Below, piece by piece: positions 1 to 7,099 of a stretch of 33,022 nucleotides of DNA. A program made the position numbers and the translations under genes. Origin of the DNA: UBA1756 sp045132235 (lineage in GTDB: Bacteria; Bacteroidota; Bacteroidia; Bacteroidales; WCHB1-69); the NCBI GenBank assembly GCA_045132235.1, contig JBGURX010000027.1, positions 1 through 33,022 of the forward strand, given 5' to 3'. Numbering within the stretch: position 1 is the stretch's first letter; each line of letters begins with the position of its first letter. A model generated the notes under the pieces. That model did no database searches. It saw nothing but the letters and a program-made list of their open reading frames with translations, and was not told the origin of the DNA.

Positions 1-87
1 AGTGAGCAACGGAACCTCCAATCATCATCATTGTAAAATCATCGCTCCACCATTCCGTTGCGAACGCAGTGAGCAACGGAACCTCCA
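1..87. repeat. 20-bp direct repeat with an embedded inverted repeat
   Basis: An exact 20-base direct repeat lies at 1-20 and 68-87. The second copy overlaps an inverted repeat, TTCCGTTGC (53-61) facing GCAACGGAA (73-81), with an 11-base loop. It lies downstream of the 3' end of the GIY-YIG gene. There is no T-run after the stem on either strand, so it is not a convincing terminator. It resembles the short palindromic interspersed elements found between genes, but the window edge cuts it and the number of genomic copies is unknown. Confidence 0.6.
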
Positions 88-447
88 CTACTGTCCTTTC
101 TTTAACTCACTTATAACCCTTTTCACCTTATCCTCCCATGATTCTGGCACTTCGCAGAAACCATTCTCCGTCACCAATTCTCTCCACTCAGGATTTCGTG
201 CATTGATAAGGGCTATTTTTTCAGCTCGCCGCATATTTTTCATTTGATTTTCTCTATGGATAGCAGAATTATAATCAGGGAACGATTCATAATAGACACA
301 GTACTCGCAATTGTATCGGTCAGTAAAAGATCCTTTATAAAAATGTCGTTTGTGCTGTGCCACACGCTTGATAATGTCAACTGTACAGCCTACATAGAGT
401 ACGTTATGGTACTTGTTTGTCATAATGTAAGTGAATCCAGATTTCAT
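88..447 (-). CDS. GIY-YIG nuclease superfamily protein, stand-alone
   Basis: A 119-residue protein of the short stand-alone GIY-YIG (UhbQ/UPF0213-like) type. The core is visible: a Tyr7-containing first strand, then LYVG around residues 17-20 in place of the second GIY-YIG half, then an R28-centred helix (IIKRVAQHK). A later Arg-Glu segment (IHRENQMK) should supply the metal-binding Glu, and the tail has the NPEW motif common in Bacteroidetes members. Family members are small nuclease-like proteins whose cellular role is mostly unknown; some act on DNA repair intermediates. The frame extends three codons upstream to a TTG, but ATG at 447 is the natural start. A promoter box (474-482) lies just upstream. 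It is AT-richer than the genes further right, suggesting an accessory gene. Confidence 0.85.
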   Translation of the reverse strand: MKSGFTYIMTNKYHNVLYVGCTVDIIKRVAQHKRHFYKGSFTDRYNCEYCVYYESFPDYNSAIHRENQMKNMRRAEKIALINARNPEWRELVTENGFCEVPESWEDKVKRVISELKKGQ

Positions 448-473
448 AGCATACAACAGTTAAAATTAAGACT

Positions 474-482
474 GCAAAGATA
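474..482 (-). promoter_or_regulatory. Bacteroidetes -7 promoter box for the GIY-YIG gene
   Basis: On the minus strand this reads TATCTTTGC, a full match to TAnnTTTGC, 27 bases upstream of the ATG at 447. No TTG is seen at the expected -33 spacing. It lies between the stop of the upstream minus-strand gene (516) and this gene, so the GIY-YIG gene probably has its own transcript. Confidence 0.55.
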
Positions 483-515
483 CTACGAAATCTCAAAATG
501 ATGTGAAAATTCCTA

Positions 516-1736
516 TTAATAAATAATTAGACACTCCCATTTACCCCAATATTGTCTCCACTCAAGGAACTCCGACTTCGCATTATATGGCTTATAGTCA
601 GGGTTGGGGACATACCAGTGGGACTCGGAAAAGAATTTCTGCAATTTTTTATCTTTTTTATCCTCGAAAATATAACCGCGGTAGGCCAACGGGAGATTCT
701 TCACAACGCTTTTTTCAAATTCGTCAAGAGAACTCAGCCCAATGTACAGGAGTATATTACTTAAAGCTTCCTCATCCAATGGGAAATACTCCCACTGAAG
801 TCCTTCCAGCCAGTTCACATTGCGCTGTATTTCGTAGTGGTTCCAGAACCACTGAATCAAATGTGGACTCCGAATGTGCAATTCCCCATCGGGATGAAAG
901 TTCTCTTTGTGGAATCGTACACTTCCCGACTGAACATGAAAAAAATAGTAGTCATTCGAAAACAGTCTTACAGAATCCTTTCTGCCGGCACCTGTAAACG
1001 ACCATTCATCACAATTTTTGAAAAAAGTAGGTTGTATGGCAAACGATTCGCAGTCGCCCATGTTAATATCCAACGTGAAATCGTCAATCTGGTGGTTCGC
1101 CCAGCGGTTGGCAGCCGTCAGAATGTAGTCGAACCAATAGTTGTCACCAACAAACACAGACAGCTCGAAATGGTAAGTGTGCCGGATAATGTTCAGTCCT
1201 TTATTGAAATGCGCTTTGAAATGATACACATAGTGGAACGGGCATGTCAATCCCTCGTTGTTGTGAGCCATATCTTCGCATTGTTGGCGGGTCAGCGATT
1301 GGATTTTCCCATTTTGAAAATAGGCATGAGTAACATCTTCATCCCCAGTTTTAGGTTCATAGAATGTGCCATCAGCAGTGGTAAGAGATTGAACATGAGC
1401 AATCTCGTAGGGAAGAATTTCGCCATTCATCATCACCACAAAATCAGATATGTAGGTTTGCTGGGGAAAATTTTGAAGAAAGTCTGCATCATACGGCCCC
1501 GGAGCCTCGAAGCCCACCAGCAGATCCTTTGCGTCCACAGGATTAAAGAACTCGTAGTAAACGGTCACCTCCAGATGGTTGCCGACACGGTTGATGGTCA
1601 GGATTTCCTTCTGCACACGGATGTCGCTCTCGTTAATCGGAATGAGCTGGTTCCCAGCGGCGTGGAACGCACCATCGTTGGCAGAAAGGAGGGTCAACGA
1701 CAAAAGGAAAAGAAGGGAACAGAATGATTTTTTCAT
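516..1736 (-). CDS. Exported DUF4424-like protein with YARHG-like C-terminus
   Basis: A 406-residue protein with a clear signal peptide (basic MKK start, hydrophobic stretch to about residue 19, then ANDG). The mature N-terminus has the look of DUF4424 proteins: the ANDGAF start, a conserved IPI.ESDI strand and a YYEFFNPVDAKDL segment. Near residues 340-385 a segment with LAYRGYIFEDKK followed by FFSESHWYVPNPDY resembles the YARHG domain (normally an Arg-His-Gly plus WY pair), which is found in extracellular proteins. Function is unknown; I infer a periplasmic or surface location. It is divergently transcribed from the DUF4160 gene and precedes the GIY-YIG gene. Both family assignments are by eye. 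Confidence 0.6.
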   Translation of the reverse strand: MKKSFCSLLFLLSLTLLSANDGAFHAAGNQLIPINESDIRVQKEILTINRVGNHLEVTVYYEFFNPVDAKDLLVGFEAPGPYDADFLQNFPQQTYISDFVVMMNGEILPYEIAHVQSLTTADGTFYEPKTGDEDVTHAYFQNGKIQSLTRQQCEDMAHNNEGLTCPFHYVYHFKAHFNKGLNIIRHTYHFELSVFVGDNYWFDYILTAANRWANHQIDDFTLDINMGDCESFAIQPTFFKNCDEWSFTGAGRKDSVRLFSNDYYFFHVQSGSVRFHKENFHPDGELHIRSPHLIQWFWNHYEIQRNVNWLEGLQWEYFPLDEEALSNILLYIGLSSLDEFEKSVVKNLPLAYRGYIFEDKKDKKLQKFFSESHWYVPNPDYKPYNAKSEFLEWRQYWGKWECLIIY

Positions 1737-1769
1737 GGTAAAGGCAATAGCTGTTTAATCATATCGGGG

Positions 1770-1778
1770 GCAAAAGTA
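1770..1778 (-). promoter_or_regulatory. Bacteroidetes -7 box for the DUF4424-like gene
   Basis: Minus-strand TACTTTTGC matches TAnnTTTGC and lies 33 bases upstream of the ATG at 1736. It forms a divergent pair with the plus-strand box at 1842-1850. No clear -33 TTG is present. Confidence 0.55.
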
Positions 1779-1801
1779 CACATATTTTTTGAAAATTTAT
1801 T

Positions 1802-1830
1802 CCCTCACAACAGAAATGTGAACCCTCACA
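1802..1830. promoter_or_regulatory. Direct repeat CCCTCACA x2, candidate operator
   Basis: Two exact copies of CCCTCACA occur at 1802-1809 and 1823-1830, spaced 21 bases start to start, which is about two helical turns. They lie between two divergent promoter boxes. The second copy ends 11 bases before the plus-strand -7 box, covering the usual -33 zone that here lacks a TTG. This placement fits an activator site for the DUF4160 operon, but no binding protein is identified. Confidence 0.35.
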
Positions 1831-1841
1831 GAAAAAAATTG

Positions 1842-1850
1842 TACTTTTGC
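1842..1850 (+). promoter_or_regulatory. Bacteroidetes -7 box for DUF4160-DUF2442-mtaB
   Basis: TACTTTTGC, a full TAnnTTTGC match, ends 23 bases before the ATG at 1874, implying a leader of about 20 nt. A TTG inside this box opens the DUF4160 reading frame nine codons early; that is a promoter, not a start. Confidence 0.6.
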
Positions 1851-1873
1851 ACGCTAAAAAAACTAAGACTGCT

Positions 1874-2131
1874 ATGCCTCAAATCTGCTCATTCTATGGA
1901 ATTATCATCTTTATGAACTATAACGATCATGCTCCTGCCCATTTTCACGCTTGGTATGGAGAGTACAAGGTGTCGGTAAACATCGCCGATGGATTAGTCA
2001 AAGGAGAGATGCCTAAACGCGCACTGCATCTGATTTTTGAATGGCTTGAACTACATAAGGATGAATTGTTATCTGACTGGAACAAAGCAAAATGTGGTAG
2101 AAAACTGGATACCATAGAACCCTTAAAATAA
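1874..2131 (+). CDS. DUF4160 family protein
   Basis: An 85-residue protein with the DUF4160 pattern: an MPQICSFYG opening, a short hydrophobic strand, then NDHAPAHFHAWYGEYK, in which the His-rich DH.PAHFH segment is the family hallmark. It ends with a helix carrying EWLELHKDELLSDW. The family is small and uncharacterised. It is very often found next to DUF2442, as here, and such pairs have been proposed as toxin-antitoxin-like modules, without firm proof. I chose ATG at 1874 because an upstream TTG in the same frame falls inside the promoter box and the family starts at MP. The DUF2442 gene follows after 8 bases, so the two are surely cotranscribed. Confidence 0.85.
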   Translation: MPQICSFYGIIIFMNYNDHAPAHFHAWYGEYKVSVNIADGLVKGEMPKRALHLIFEWLELHKDELLSDWNKAKCGRKLDTIEPLK

Positions 2132-2139
2132 TATATGAA

Positions 2140-2442
2140 ATGTTTCTCGAAATCAACAGAGCAAAATATCTCGAAGAATATAAAATCCGAATGTGGTTCA
2201 ACAATGGTGAGGTGCGTGACGTTGATCTCGCCCATTCACTAAAGGGTGAAGTGTTTGAGCCGCTGCGTGACAAAAAACAATTTCAGCATTTCAGCATACG
2301 GTTCAATACCATAGAATGGGAAAACGGGGCCGATCTCGCCCCGGAATACCTTTACGAGAACAGCGTGCCCGCCTATGACACATCCGAAGTTGCACCACCG
2401 ATTGTGGCAGAAGCACAAACACCCTACCATTCTTCAAAATGA
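2140..2442 (+). CDS. DUF2442 family protein
   Basis: A 100-residue DUF2442 protein. It has the typical plan of a strand with LEINRAKYLEEYKIRMWFNNGEVRDVD shape (kept short here), then a segment with FEPLRDKKQF, then a strand with RFNTIEWENGADLAPEYLY, matching the family's W.nGaDl.Pe.Ly motif at about residues 56-71. Members bind or mimic small DNA-binding or antitoxin-like partners in predictions only. Beyond residue 75 the tail is Pro/Ala-rich and unlike the family, so the extension may exist mainly to reach mtaB. Its stop TGA (2440-2442) overlaps the mtaB ATG by the ATGA arrangement, which indicates translational coupling. Confidence 0.8.
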   Translation: MFLEINRAKYLEEYKIRMWFNNGEVRDVDLAHSLKGEVFEPLRDKKQFQHFSIRFNTIEWENGADLAPEYLYENSVPAYDTSEVAPPIVAEAQTPYHSSK

Positions 2443-3683
2443 GCAAGACTTTCTCCATCCATACTTTGGGCTGCAAGCTGAACTTCAGCGAGTCGTCGGA
2501 AATCGCCAGACGGCTGCAGGAGAGCGGCTTTGCCCTGTCGGACCAGCCCGACACCATCATCGTGAACAGCTGCGCCGTGACGGCAGTGGCCGAGAAGAAA
2601 GTGCGGAATCTGGTGGCGCATTTGCACCGGCAGTCGCCCGACGCACAGATTGTGGTGGTCGGCTGTCAAGCGGCCCTCCGCGCCGACGAGATGATGCAAT
2701 GGCCCGGCGTGACGGCCACTTTCGGCAATGAAGACAAGATGAACATCCTGCCCTTCCTGCAGGGTGAACCGCTGCCGGAAAAACCACGCTTCTACTCCGC
2801 CTTCTCCTCCAACGACCGCACCCGCTCGTTCCTCAAGATACAGGACGGCTGCGACTACCACTGCACCTACTGCACCGTGTGGAAAGCCCGTGGCGAGAGC
2901 CGCAGCGACAGCGTAGCAGGCGTTCTGGAACAGATGGAGCGAATCGTTGGTTTGGGCATCAAAGAGGTCAGCCTGACGGGGGTGAACCTCGGCGACTTCG
3001 GCCGGAAGGACGGCCATTCGCTGTACGAGCTGCTCTGCGCCATCGAGGAGCGGCAGTTCCCCGTGCGGCTGCGCATCTCCTCCATCGAGCCCAACCTGCT
3101 CACCGACGAGATTATCGCGCTGGCCGCGCAGTCGGAAATCATCATGCCGCACTTCCACATTCCGCTGCAGTCGGCCTGCAACCGCGTGCTGGGCGACATG
3201 CACCGCCGCTATCAGCGGGAGCTGTATGCCGAAAAAGTGTACCGCATCAAAGAGAAGATGCCGCACGCCTGCATCGCCATGGACATCATCGCGGGCTTCC
3301 CCGGCGAGACCGATGCGGAGTTTGCCGACGGGTTGGAGTTCCTGAGGGGACTGCCCATCAGCTACTGCCATGTTTTCACTTACTCGCGCCGTCCGGGCAC
3401 ACCGGCAGCCGACATGCCGCATCAAGTGCCGCCACCCGTGAAACGCGACCGCACCAACCAGCTGATCGACCTTTCAGAACAAAAGAAAAACATCTTCTAC
3501 CGCCAGCATATCGGTGAACGCCGTCCCGTACTCCTCGAAGCAGAAGAAAAGGGCGACATGATGTTCGGTTTCACCGACAATTACATCAAAATTCAGATAC
3601 CCTATCGGGAAGAATTTATCAATACCATAAAAGTAATTGAAATACAGGAAGATAATTTATCCATCACCCATAATTTAGTGTAA
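2439..3683 (+). CDS. mtaB: tRNA t6A37 methylthiotransferase MtaB
   Basis: A 414-residue radical-SAM methylthiotransferase that converts t6A37 to ms2t6A37 in ANN-decoding tRNAs. The N-terminal UPF0004 domain carries the three cluster cysteines C12 (TLGCKLN), C45 (NSCAVT) and C76 (VGCQ). The radical-SAM domain has the CxxxCxxC triad C138, C142, C145 (DGCDYHCTYC), followed by KARGESRS. A TRAM-like tail covers about residues 350-410. The MtaB subtype, rather than MiaB or RimO, is supported by the TLGCKLN opening and the length. The site usually occupied by TxPxxRG reads TVWKARG. It is the third gene of the DUF4160-DUF2442 operon. The t6A substrate is made by TsaD, encoded later in the window. Confidence 0.93.
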   Translation: MSKTFSIHTLGCKLNFSESSEIARRLQESGFALSDQPDTIIVNSCAVTAVAEKKVRNLVAHLHRQSPDAQIVVVGCQAALRADEMMQWPGVTATFGNEDKMNILPFLQGEPLPEKPRFYSAFSSNDRTRSFLKIQDGCDYHCTYCTVWKARGESRSDSVAGVLEQMERIVGLGIKEVSLTGVNLGDFGRKDGHSLYELLCAIEERQFPVRLRISSIEPNLLTDEIIALAAQSEIIMPHFHIPLQSACNRVLGDMHRRYQRELYAEKVYRIKEKMPHACIAMDIIAGFPGETDAEFADGLEFLRGLPISYCHVFTYSRRPGTPAADMPHQVPPPVKRDRTNQLIDLSEQKKNIFYRQHIGERRPVLLEAEEKGDMMFGFTDNYIKIQIPYREEFINTIKVIEIQEDNLSITHNLV

Positions 3684-3728
3684 CAAAAGCAGCATGATTT
3701 CGTAATAGACACGAATAATAATACAACA

Positions 3729-5630
3729 ATGCCTATCCGACTCTATATCAACCGTTTTCTTAAATCGCTCAAAATCGTGAGCAGTGCATGGGTACTGTTG
3801 GTGGATGCGCTGTGCATCTTTGGAGCCACACTCTTCGCCATGCTGCTCCGCTCCGATTTCCTCGTTTACAGCAAGGCCTCCTTCACCACACGGGAGTACA
3901 TCCTGATACCGCTGATGTTCACCATCTTGCGTATCCTCTGCTTCCTTGGATTCAAGACCTATAAAAGCATCGTACGCTACACCAACACCACCGACATCTT
4001 CCGCATTCTTTTGGCAAACCTCTCAGGATCAGCGGCATTGGTCGTTATCAACCTGATATCCTACGGTATCAAAGGGAGCTTCATCGTGCCCCACGCCGTA
4101 GTGGTGATGGAGTTCACCATCACTACCCTTATTTTAGTATTTTACAGACTGACATTCAAGGTTTTGTATTTGGAAACCATCAATCCGGTACGCAAGAAAC
4201 GCGATGTGGTGATTGTGGGGGCTGGAGCCTCCGGCGTCATCACCAAGCGCGCCCTTGACCGTGACATCCGCACCAAATACAACGTGCTCGCCTTCTTCGA
4301 CCGGGATGACAAAAAAATCGGCAAGAAAATCGAGAATGTCAATGTTTACGATGCCAACGAGCTGGCCTCTTTTCTGGCGCAGCACAACATCAACTTCCTG
4401 ATTGTGGCCATCCAGAAGATGCCGCCCGCGCAGCTGAACGAAATCACCGAGATAGGCCTGCAGCACAACGCCAAGGTGCTGGTGGTGCCACCCGTGGTGA
4501 AATGGATCAACGGGGAGCTGAGTTTCAAGCAGATCAAGAAGGTGAAGATTGAAGACTTGCTGGAGCGCGGCGAGATCGTGCTTGATACAGAATTGATTAC
4601 CAAAGATTTGTGTGGAAAGGTAATTCTGATTACCGGTGCTGCCGGCTCCATCGGCAGCGAGATTGTACGCCAAGTGATGAAGTACCAGTACAAGCGGCTC
4701 ATTTTGGTGGACAACGCCGAGACGCCGGTTTTCTACCTGCACAACGAGTGTTATGTAACCAACGGGTTGCGCAACATCGACATCGAGATTGCCGACATCC
4801 GCGACGTGGTGAAGATGGAGGAGATCATCTCCCGCGAGAAACCCGACCTCATTTACCATGCAGCGGCCTACAAACACGTGCCCATCATGGAGGAGAACGC
4901 CAACGAGGCGGTGAAAAACAACGTGCAGGGCACCAAGCTGCTGGCCGACCTCGCCGTCAAGTACGGGGTGAAAAAGTTCGTGATGGTCTCCACCGACAAG
5001 GCCGTCAACCCCACCAACGTGATGGGTTGCACCAAGCGCATCGCGGAGATATACGTGCAGTCGCTGAACTTCCATCAGGACACCACCAAGTTCATCACCA
5101 CCCGGTTCGGCAACGTGCTGGGCACCAACGGTTCTGTCATCCCGATTTTCAGGCAACAGATTGAAAGCGGCGGTCCCGTAACGGTCACCGACCGCGAAAT
5201 CACGCGTTTCTTCATGACCATACCCGAGGCATGCCAGCTGGTGATCAACGCCGGCGCCATGGGCAATGGCGGCGAAATTTTCATCTTCGACATGGGACAG
5301 CCCGTGCGCATCTACGACCTCGCCGTCAAGATGATACGCCTTTCCGGCCTCACCCTCGGCAAGGACATCCAGATCGCCTTCACAGGCCTCCGTCCAGGCG
5401 AGAAACTCTATGAAGAGCTTTTGGCCAACAAGGAGAACACCACCGAAACGCCCAACCCCAAGATCATGATCGCCAAGGTGCGCACCTACAATTATGAAGA
5501 GGTGTCTAAAGAAATCGACCAACTCATCGCCCTCAAATACGAATCACCCTTCGTCATCGTGAAGAAAATGAAGGAAATCGTGCCGGAGTACATCAGCAAG
5601 AACTCCGAATTCGAGGTGCTGAACCAGTAA
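3729..5630 (+). CDS. Membrane nucleotide-sugar 4,6-dehydratase (PglF/WbpM/CapD type)
   Basis: A 633-residue inner-membrane enzyme of the FlaA1/CapD family, which makes UDP-4-keto-6-deoxy sugars for surface glycans. Residues 15-142 hold about four membrane helices. A Rossmann-like domain with VIVGAGASG follows near residue 161. The SDR domain begins with TGAAGSIGSE, its glycine-rich NAD motif at about 302-311. Instead of the usual Tyr, the catalytic MxxxK is Met432 and Lys436, with Ser near 421 (VSTDKAVNP), the Ser-Met-Lys triad reported for WbpM-like enzymes. Length is typical. It starts 45 bases after mtaB with no promoter box seen, so it may be read through from that operon. The exact sugar product cannot be told from sequence. 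Confidence 0.9.
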   Translation: MPIRLYINRFLKSLKIVSSAWVLLVDALCIFGATLFAMLLRSDFLVYSKASFTTREYILIPLMFTILRILCFLGFKTYKSIVRYTNTTDIFRILLANLSGSAALVVINLISYGIKGSFIVPHAVVVMEFTITTLILVFYRLTFKVLYLETINPVRKKRDVVIVGAGASGVITKRALDRDIRTKYNVLAFFDRDDKKIGKKIENVNVYDANELASFLAQHNINFLIVAIQKMPPAQLNEITEIGLQHNAKVLVVPPVVKWINGELSFKQIKKVKIEDLLERGEIVLDTELITKDLCGKVILITGAAGSIGSEIVRQVMKYQYKRLILVDNAETPVFYLHNECYVTNGLRNIDIEIADIRDVVKMEEIISREKPDLIYHAAAYKHVPIMEENANEAVKNNVQGTKLLADLAVKYGVKKFVMVSTDKAVNPTNVMGCTKRIAEIYVQSLNFHQDTTKFITTRFGNVLGTNGSVIPIFRQQIESGGPVTVTDREITRFFMTIPEACQLVINAGAMGNGGEIFIFDMGQPVRIYDLAVKMIRLSGLTLGKDIQIAFTGLRPGEKLYEELLANKENTTETPNPKIMIAKVRTYNYEEVSKEIDQLIALKYESPFVIVKKMKEIVPEYISKNSEFEVLNQ

Positions 5631-5750
5631 GTTGAGAGTTGAGAGTTAAGAGTTGAGAATTAAGAGTGTGGAGGATAGGAGATAGGGAGTGAAGGAGTTA
5701 AGAAGTGAAGAAGTGAAGAAGTGAAGAAGTGAAGGAGTGAAGAGTAGAAA
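5631..5750. repeat. Purine-rich low-complexity tract with 8-bp tandem repeats
   Basis: The gap after the dehydratase is almost pure A/G on the plus strand. It opens with degenerate GAGTTGAGAGTTAAGAG-like units, then has four exact copies of GAAGTGAA (5703-5734) and a fifth with one change (5735-5742). No gene is supported here. Similar low-complexity linkers recur at 15210-15269 and 26745-26776. Confidence 0.8.
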
Positions 5751-5797
5751 GAAGAAAGCAGAAAGTGGAGTATTGGAAAGTAAAAGCTTAAAATAAA

Positions 5798-5825
5798 AAA
5801 GCCCGGCAAGAAGTTGTCGGGCTTT
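5798..5825 (-). terminator. Intrinsic terminator, strongest on the minus strand
   Basis: A 12-bp stem pairs 5798-5809 with 5814-5825, including one G-U pair, around a 4-base loop. On the minus strand the stem is followed by a run of T (complement of the A-run ending at 5797), making a good terminator for the DUF4328-like gene. On the plus strand it is followed by a weaker TTTCATTTT stretch and may also stop the dehydratase transcript. Confidence 0.8.
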
Positions 5826-5849
5826 CATTTTAAGGGAGGGAATCTCCTG

Positions 5850-6959
5850 TTATTTCACAACAGTCTCTTCTGAATTTTTCACCATTTCGAACTTGTCCTC
5901 GTTGTCGCACAACATCTTGTTAAGCTTGTTGTACTTGACAATCATGTAGCACTCATAGCCCAGATAGACGATCCAACCGATGAGGTAGAAGGCCAAAACG
6001 ATGGTATGAGGTCTGAGGTAGAAGAAGAGGCCGGTATTGCCGAAATAGGTGCCGAAGCCAAGCAGACCGAGGCTGTTGGCGGCCACATCCATATCAGCGG
6101 CTCCCACGAGGGTGAAGAGCCACACGTTGAGACAAAGTGTCAAACCACCGATGAAGAGCGGCATGATCATCTTGGCGAAAATCATCGAGCCCCACCAGAG
6201 GGAGATGGACTCCATGTGGTTGGAATCTTTCGCATCAGTGATGATGGACTTGTCACGAAGCACATACTTGGTTTCGGAGATGAGGTTGGAGAACAAGGCG
6301 CAAGGTTTGAAAAGATTGTAAATCGGGATAAGCCATGCGACAATGTTCATCACATCGTTGCCTTTCTTCCACCACGGTGAAACACGACGGATGTTTTTGG
6401 TATTCAGCATCATCCAGAAACCGAAGCATATCATCTTGATGACCAACAAAATGGAAGTGATGATAATCACGATGTTGAAACCGCCGAGCGTGGGGGAAGC
6501 ATCCTTCACTGCGGCATCATACTTGTCAGACCATGGTTTGAGACCTGCCTTCGCATATTTCACTGTATCTTTGTAAAGGCTGACCTCGGTATTGAGACGG
6601 GTGATGTTTTCAGTATAATCATTCAGGTGAGTGGTATCGCTGTAGTATTTGTTCTGAAGGGAATCGTTTTCCGGATTTTCAGCAAGCGACTGGCGAACTT
6701 GCTCAGCGGAGACTTTCGTATCCTCGAACAACTTCGTATAGCCTTCCAAACTGTTCTGCTTCTTGCCGAGGGCTTCTTCCGAATATTTCACGGAATCCAT
6801 CCAGTAAGAATAGGTAGGCATAATGGAATCCTGCAGATAGATGTTTTTCTTGTCGTAGCTGCCCAGTTGAACAGCTGAAACCACCACCATGCACAGGATC
6901 ACAAGATTCAGAATCATGGAAATCACACCCCAGAGAGCATTGTTTGTAAATTTCTTCAT
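5850..6959 (-). CDS. DUF4328-like multipass membrane protein
   Basis: A 369-residue membrane protein of unknown function. A first membrane helix (about residues 10-30) is followed by a long hydrophilic, helix-rich extracytoplasmic region (about 35-150) rich in Asp, Asn and Thr that could form a coiled coil. After that come about four more helices (near 160-182, 205-220, 255-285 and 310-340). The segment WLIPIYNLFKPCALFSNL, around residue 210, matches the W.iP..NL..P pattern of DUF4328. The tail is charged. A promoter box (7031-7039) lies upstream and a terminator (5798-5825) downstream, so it appears monocistronic. The long loop between helices 1 and 2 is not usual for DUF4328 proteins as I know them. 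Confidence 0.65.
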   Translation of the reverse strand: MKKFTNNALWGVISMILNLVILCMVVVSAVQLGSYDKKNIYLQDSIMPTYSYWMDSVKYSEEALGKKQNSLEGYTKLFEDTKVSAEQVRQSLAENPENDSLQNKYYSDTTHLNDYTENITRLNTEVSLYKDTVKYAKAGLKPWSDKYDAAVKDASPTLGGFNIVIIITSILLVIKMICFGFWMMLNTKNIRRVSPWWKKGNDVMNIVAWLIPIYNLFKPCALFSNLISETKYVLRDKSIITDAKDSNHMESISLWWGSMIFAKMIMPLFIGGLTLCLNVWLFTLVGAADMDVAANSLGLLGFGTYFGNTGLFFYLRPHTIVLAFYLIGWIVYLGYECYMIVKYNKLNKMLCDNEDKFEMVKNSEETVVK

Positions 6960-7030
6960 ACTAAAAATGTTTTATATAACATTGATATTTAATTAATTAC
7001 AATTAAAAAAGGACATACCTTTTACAAGAT

Positions 7031-7039
7031 GCAAATTTA
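7031..7039 (-). promoter_or_regulatory. Bacteroidetes promoter for the DUF4328-like gene
   Basis: Minus-strand TAAATTTGC matches TAnnTTTGC. A TTG preceded by T's lies 22 bases upstream of the TA, close to the usual -33 spacing. The box is 72 bases before the ATG at 6959, giving a leader of about 65 nt. It is one of the few boxes here with a plausible -33 element. Confidence 0.65.
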
Positions 7040-7099
7040 CATGATTTTTTAATTGATGCTACAAAAAACAAAAAAAACTTATCAATGTATTTGTGCGGC

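Noticed and set aside
53..81. A terminator for the GIY-YIG gene.
   Set aside because: The 9-bp stem has an 11-base loop and no T-run on the minus strand.
1847..1873. An upstream TTG start for the DUF4160 gene.
   Set aside because: The TTG is part of the promoter box TACTTTTGC and would precede the likely transcription start.
1..2440. A defence island based on the GIY-YIG and DUF4160/DUF2442 genes.
   Set aside because: There is no restriction, helicase, integrase or other defence gene, and the small genes have their own promoters. Two accessory genes are not enough.
2424..3425. A 333-codon minus-strand open frame opposite mtaB.
   Set aside because: mtaB has both iron-sulfur cysteine triads; the antisense frame has no motif and no promoter.
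4134..5522. A 462-codon minus-strand open frame opposite the sugar dehydratase.
   Set aside because: Composition is typical of a shadow frame (many His, Val, Leu and Gly, no domain); the plus strand carries the SDR motifs.
5703..5742. A CRISPR-like repeat array.
   Set aside because: Units are only 8 bp, directly abutting, without spacers; this is a simple tandem repeat.
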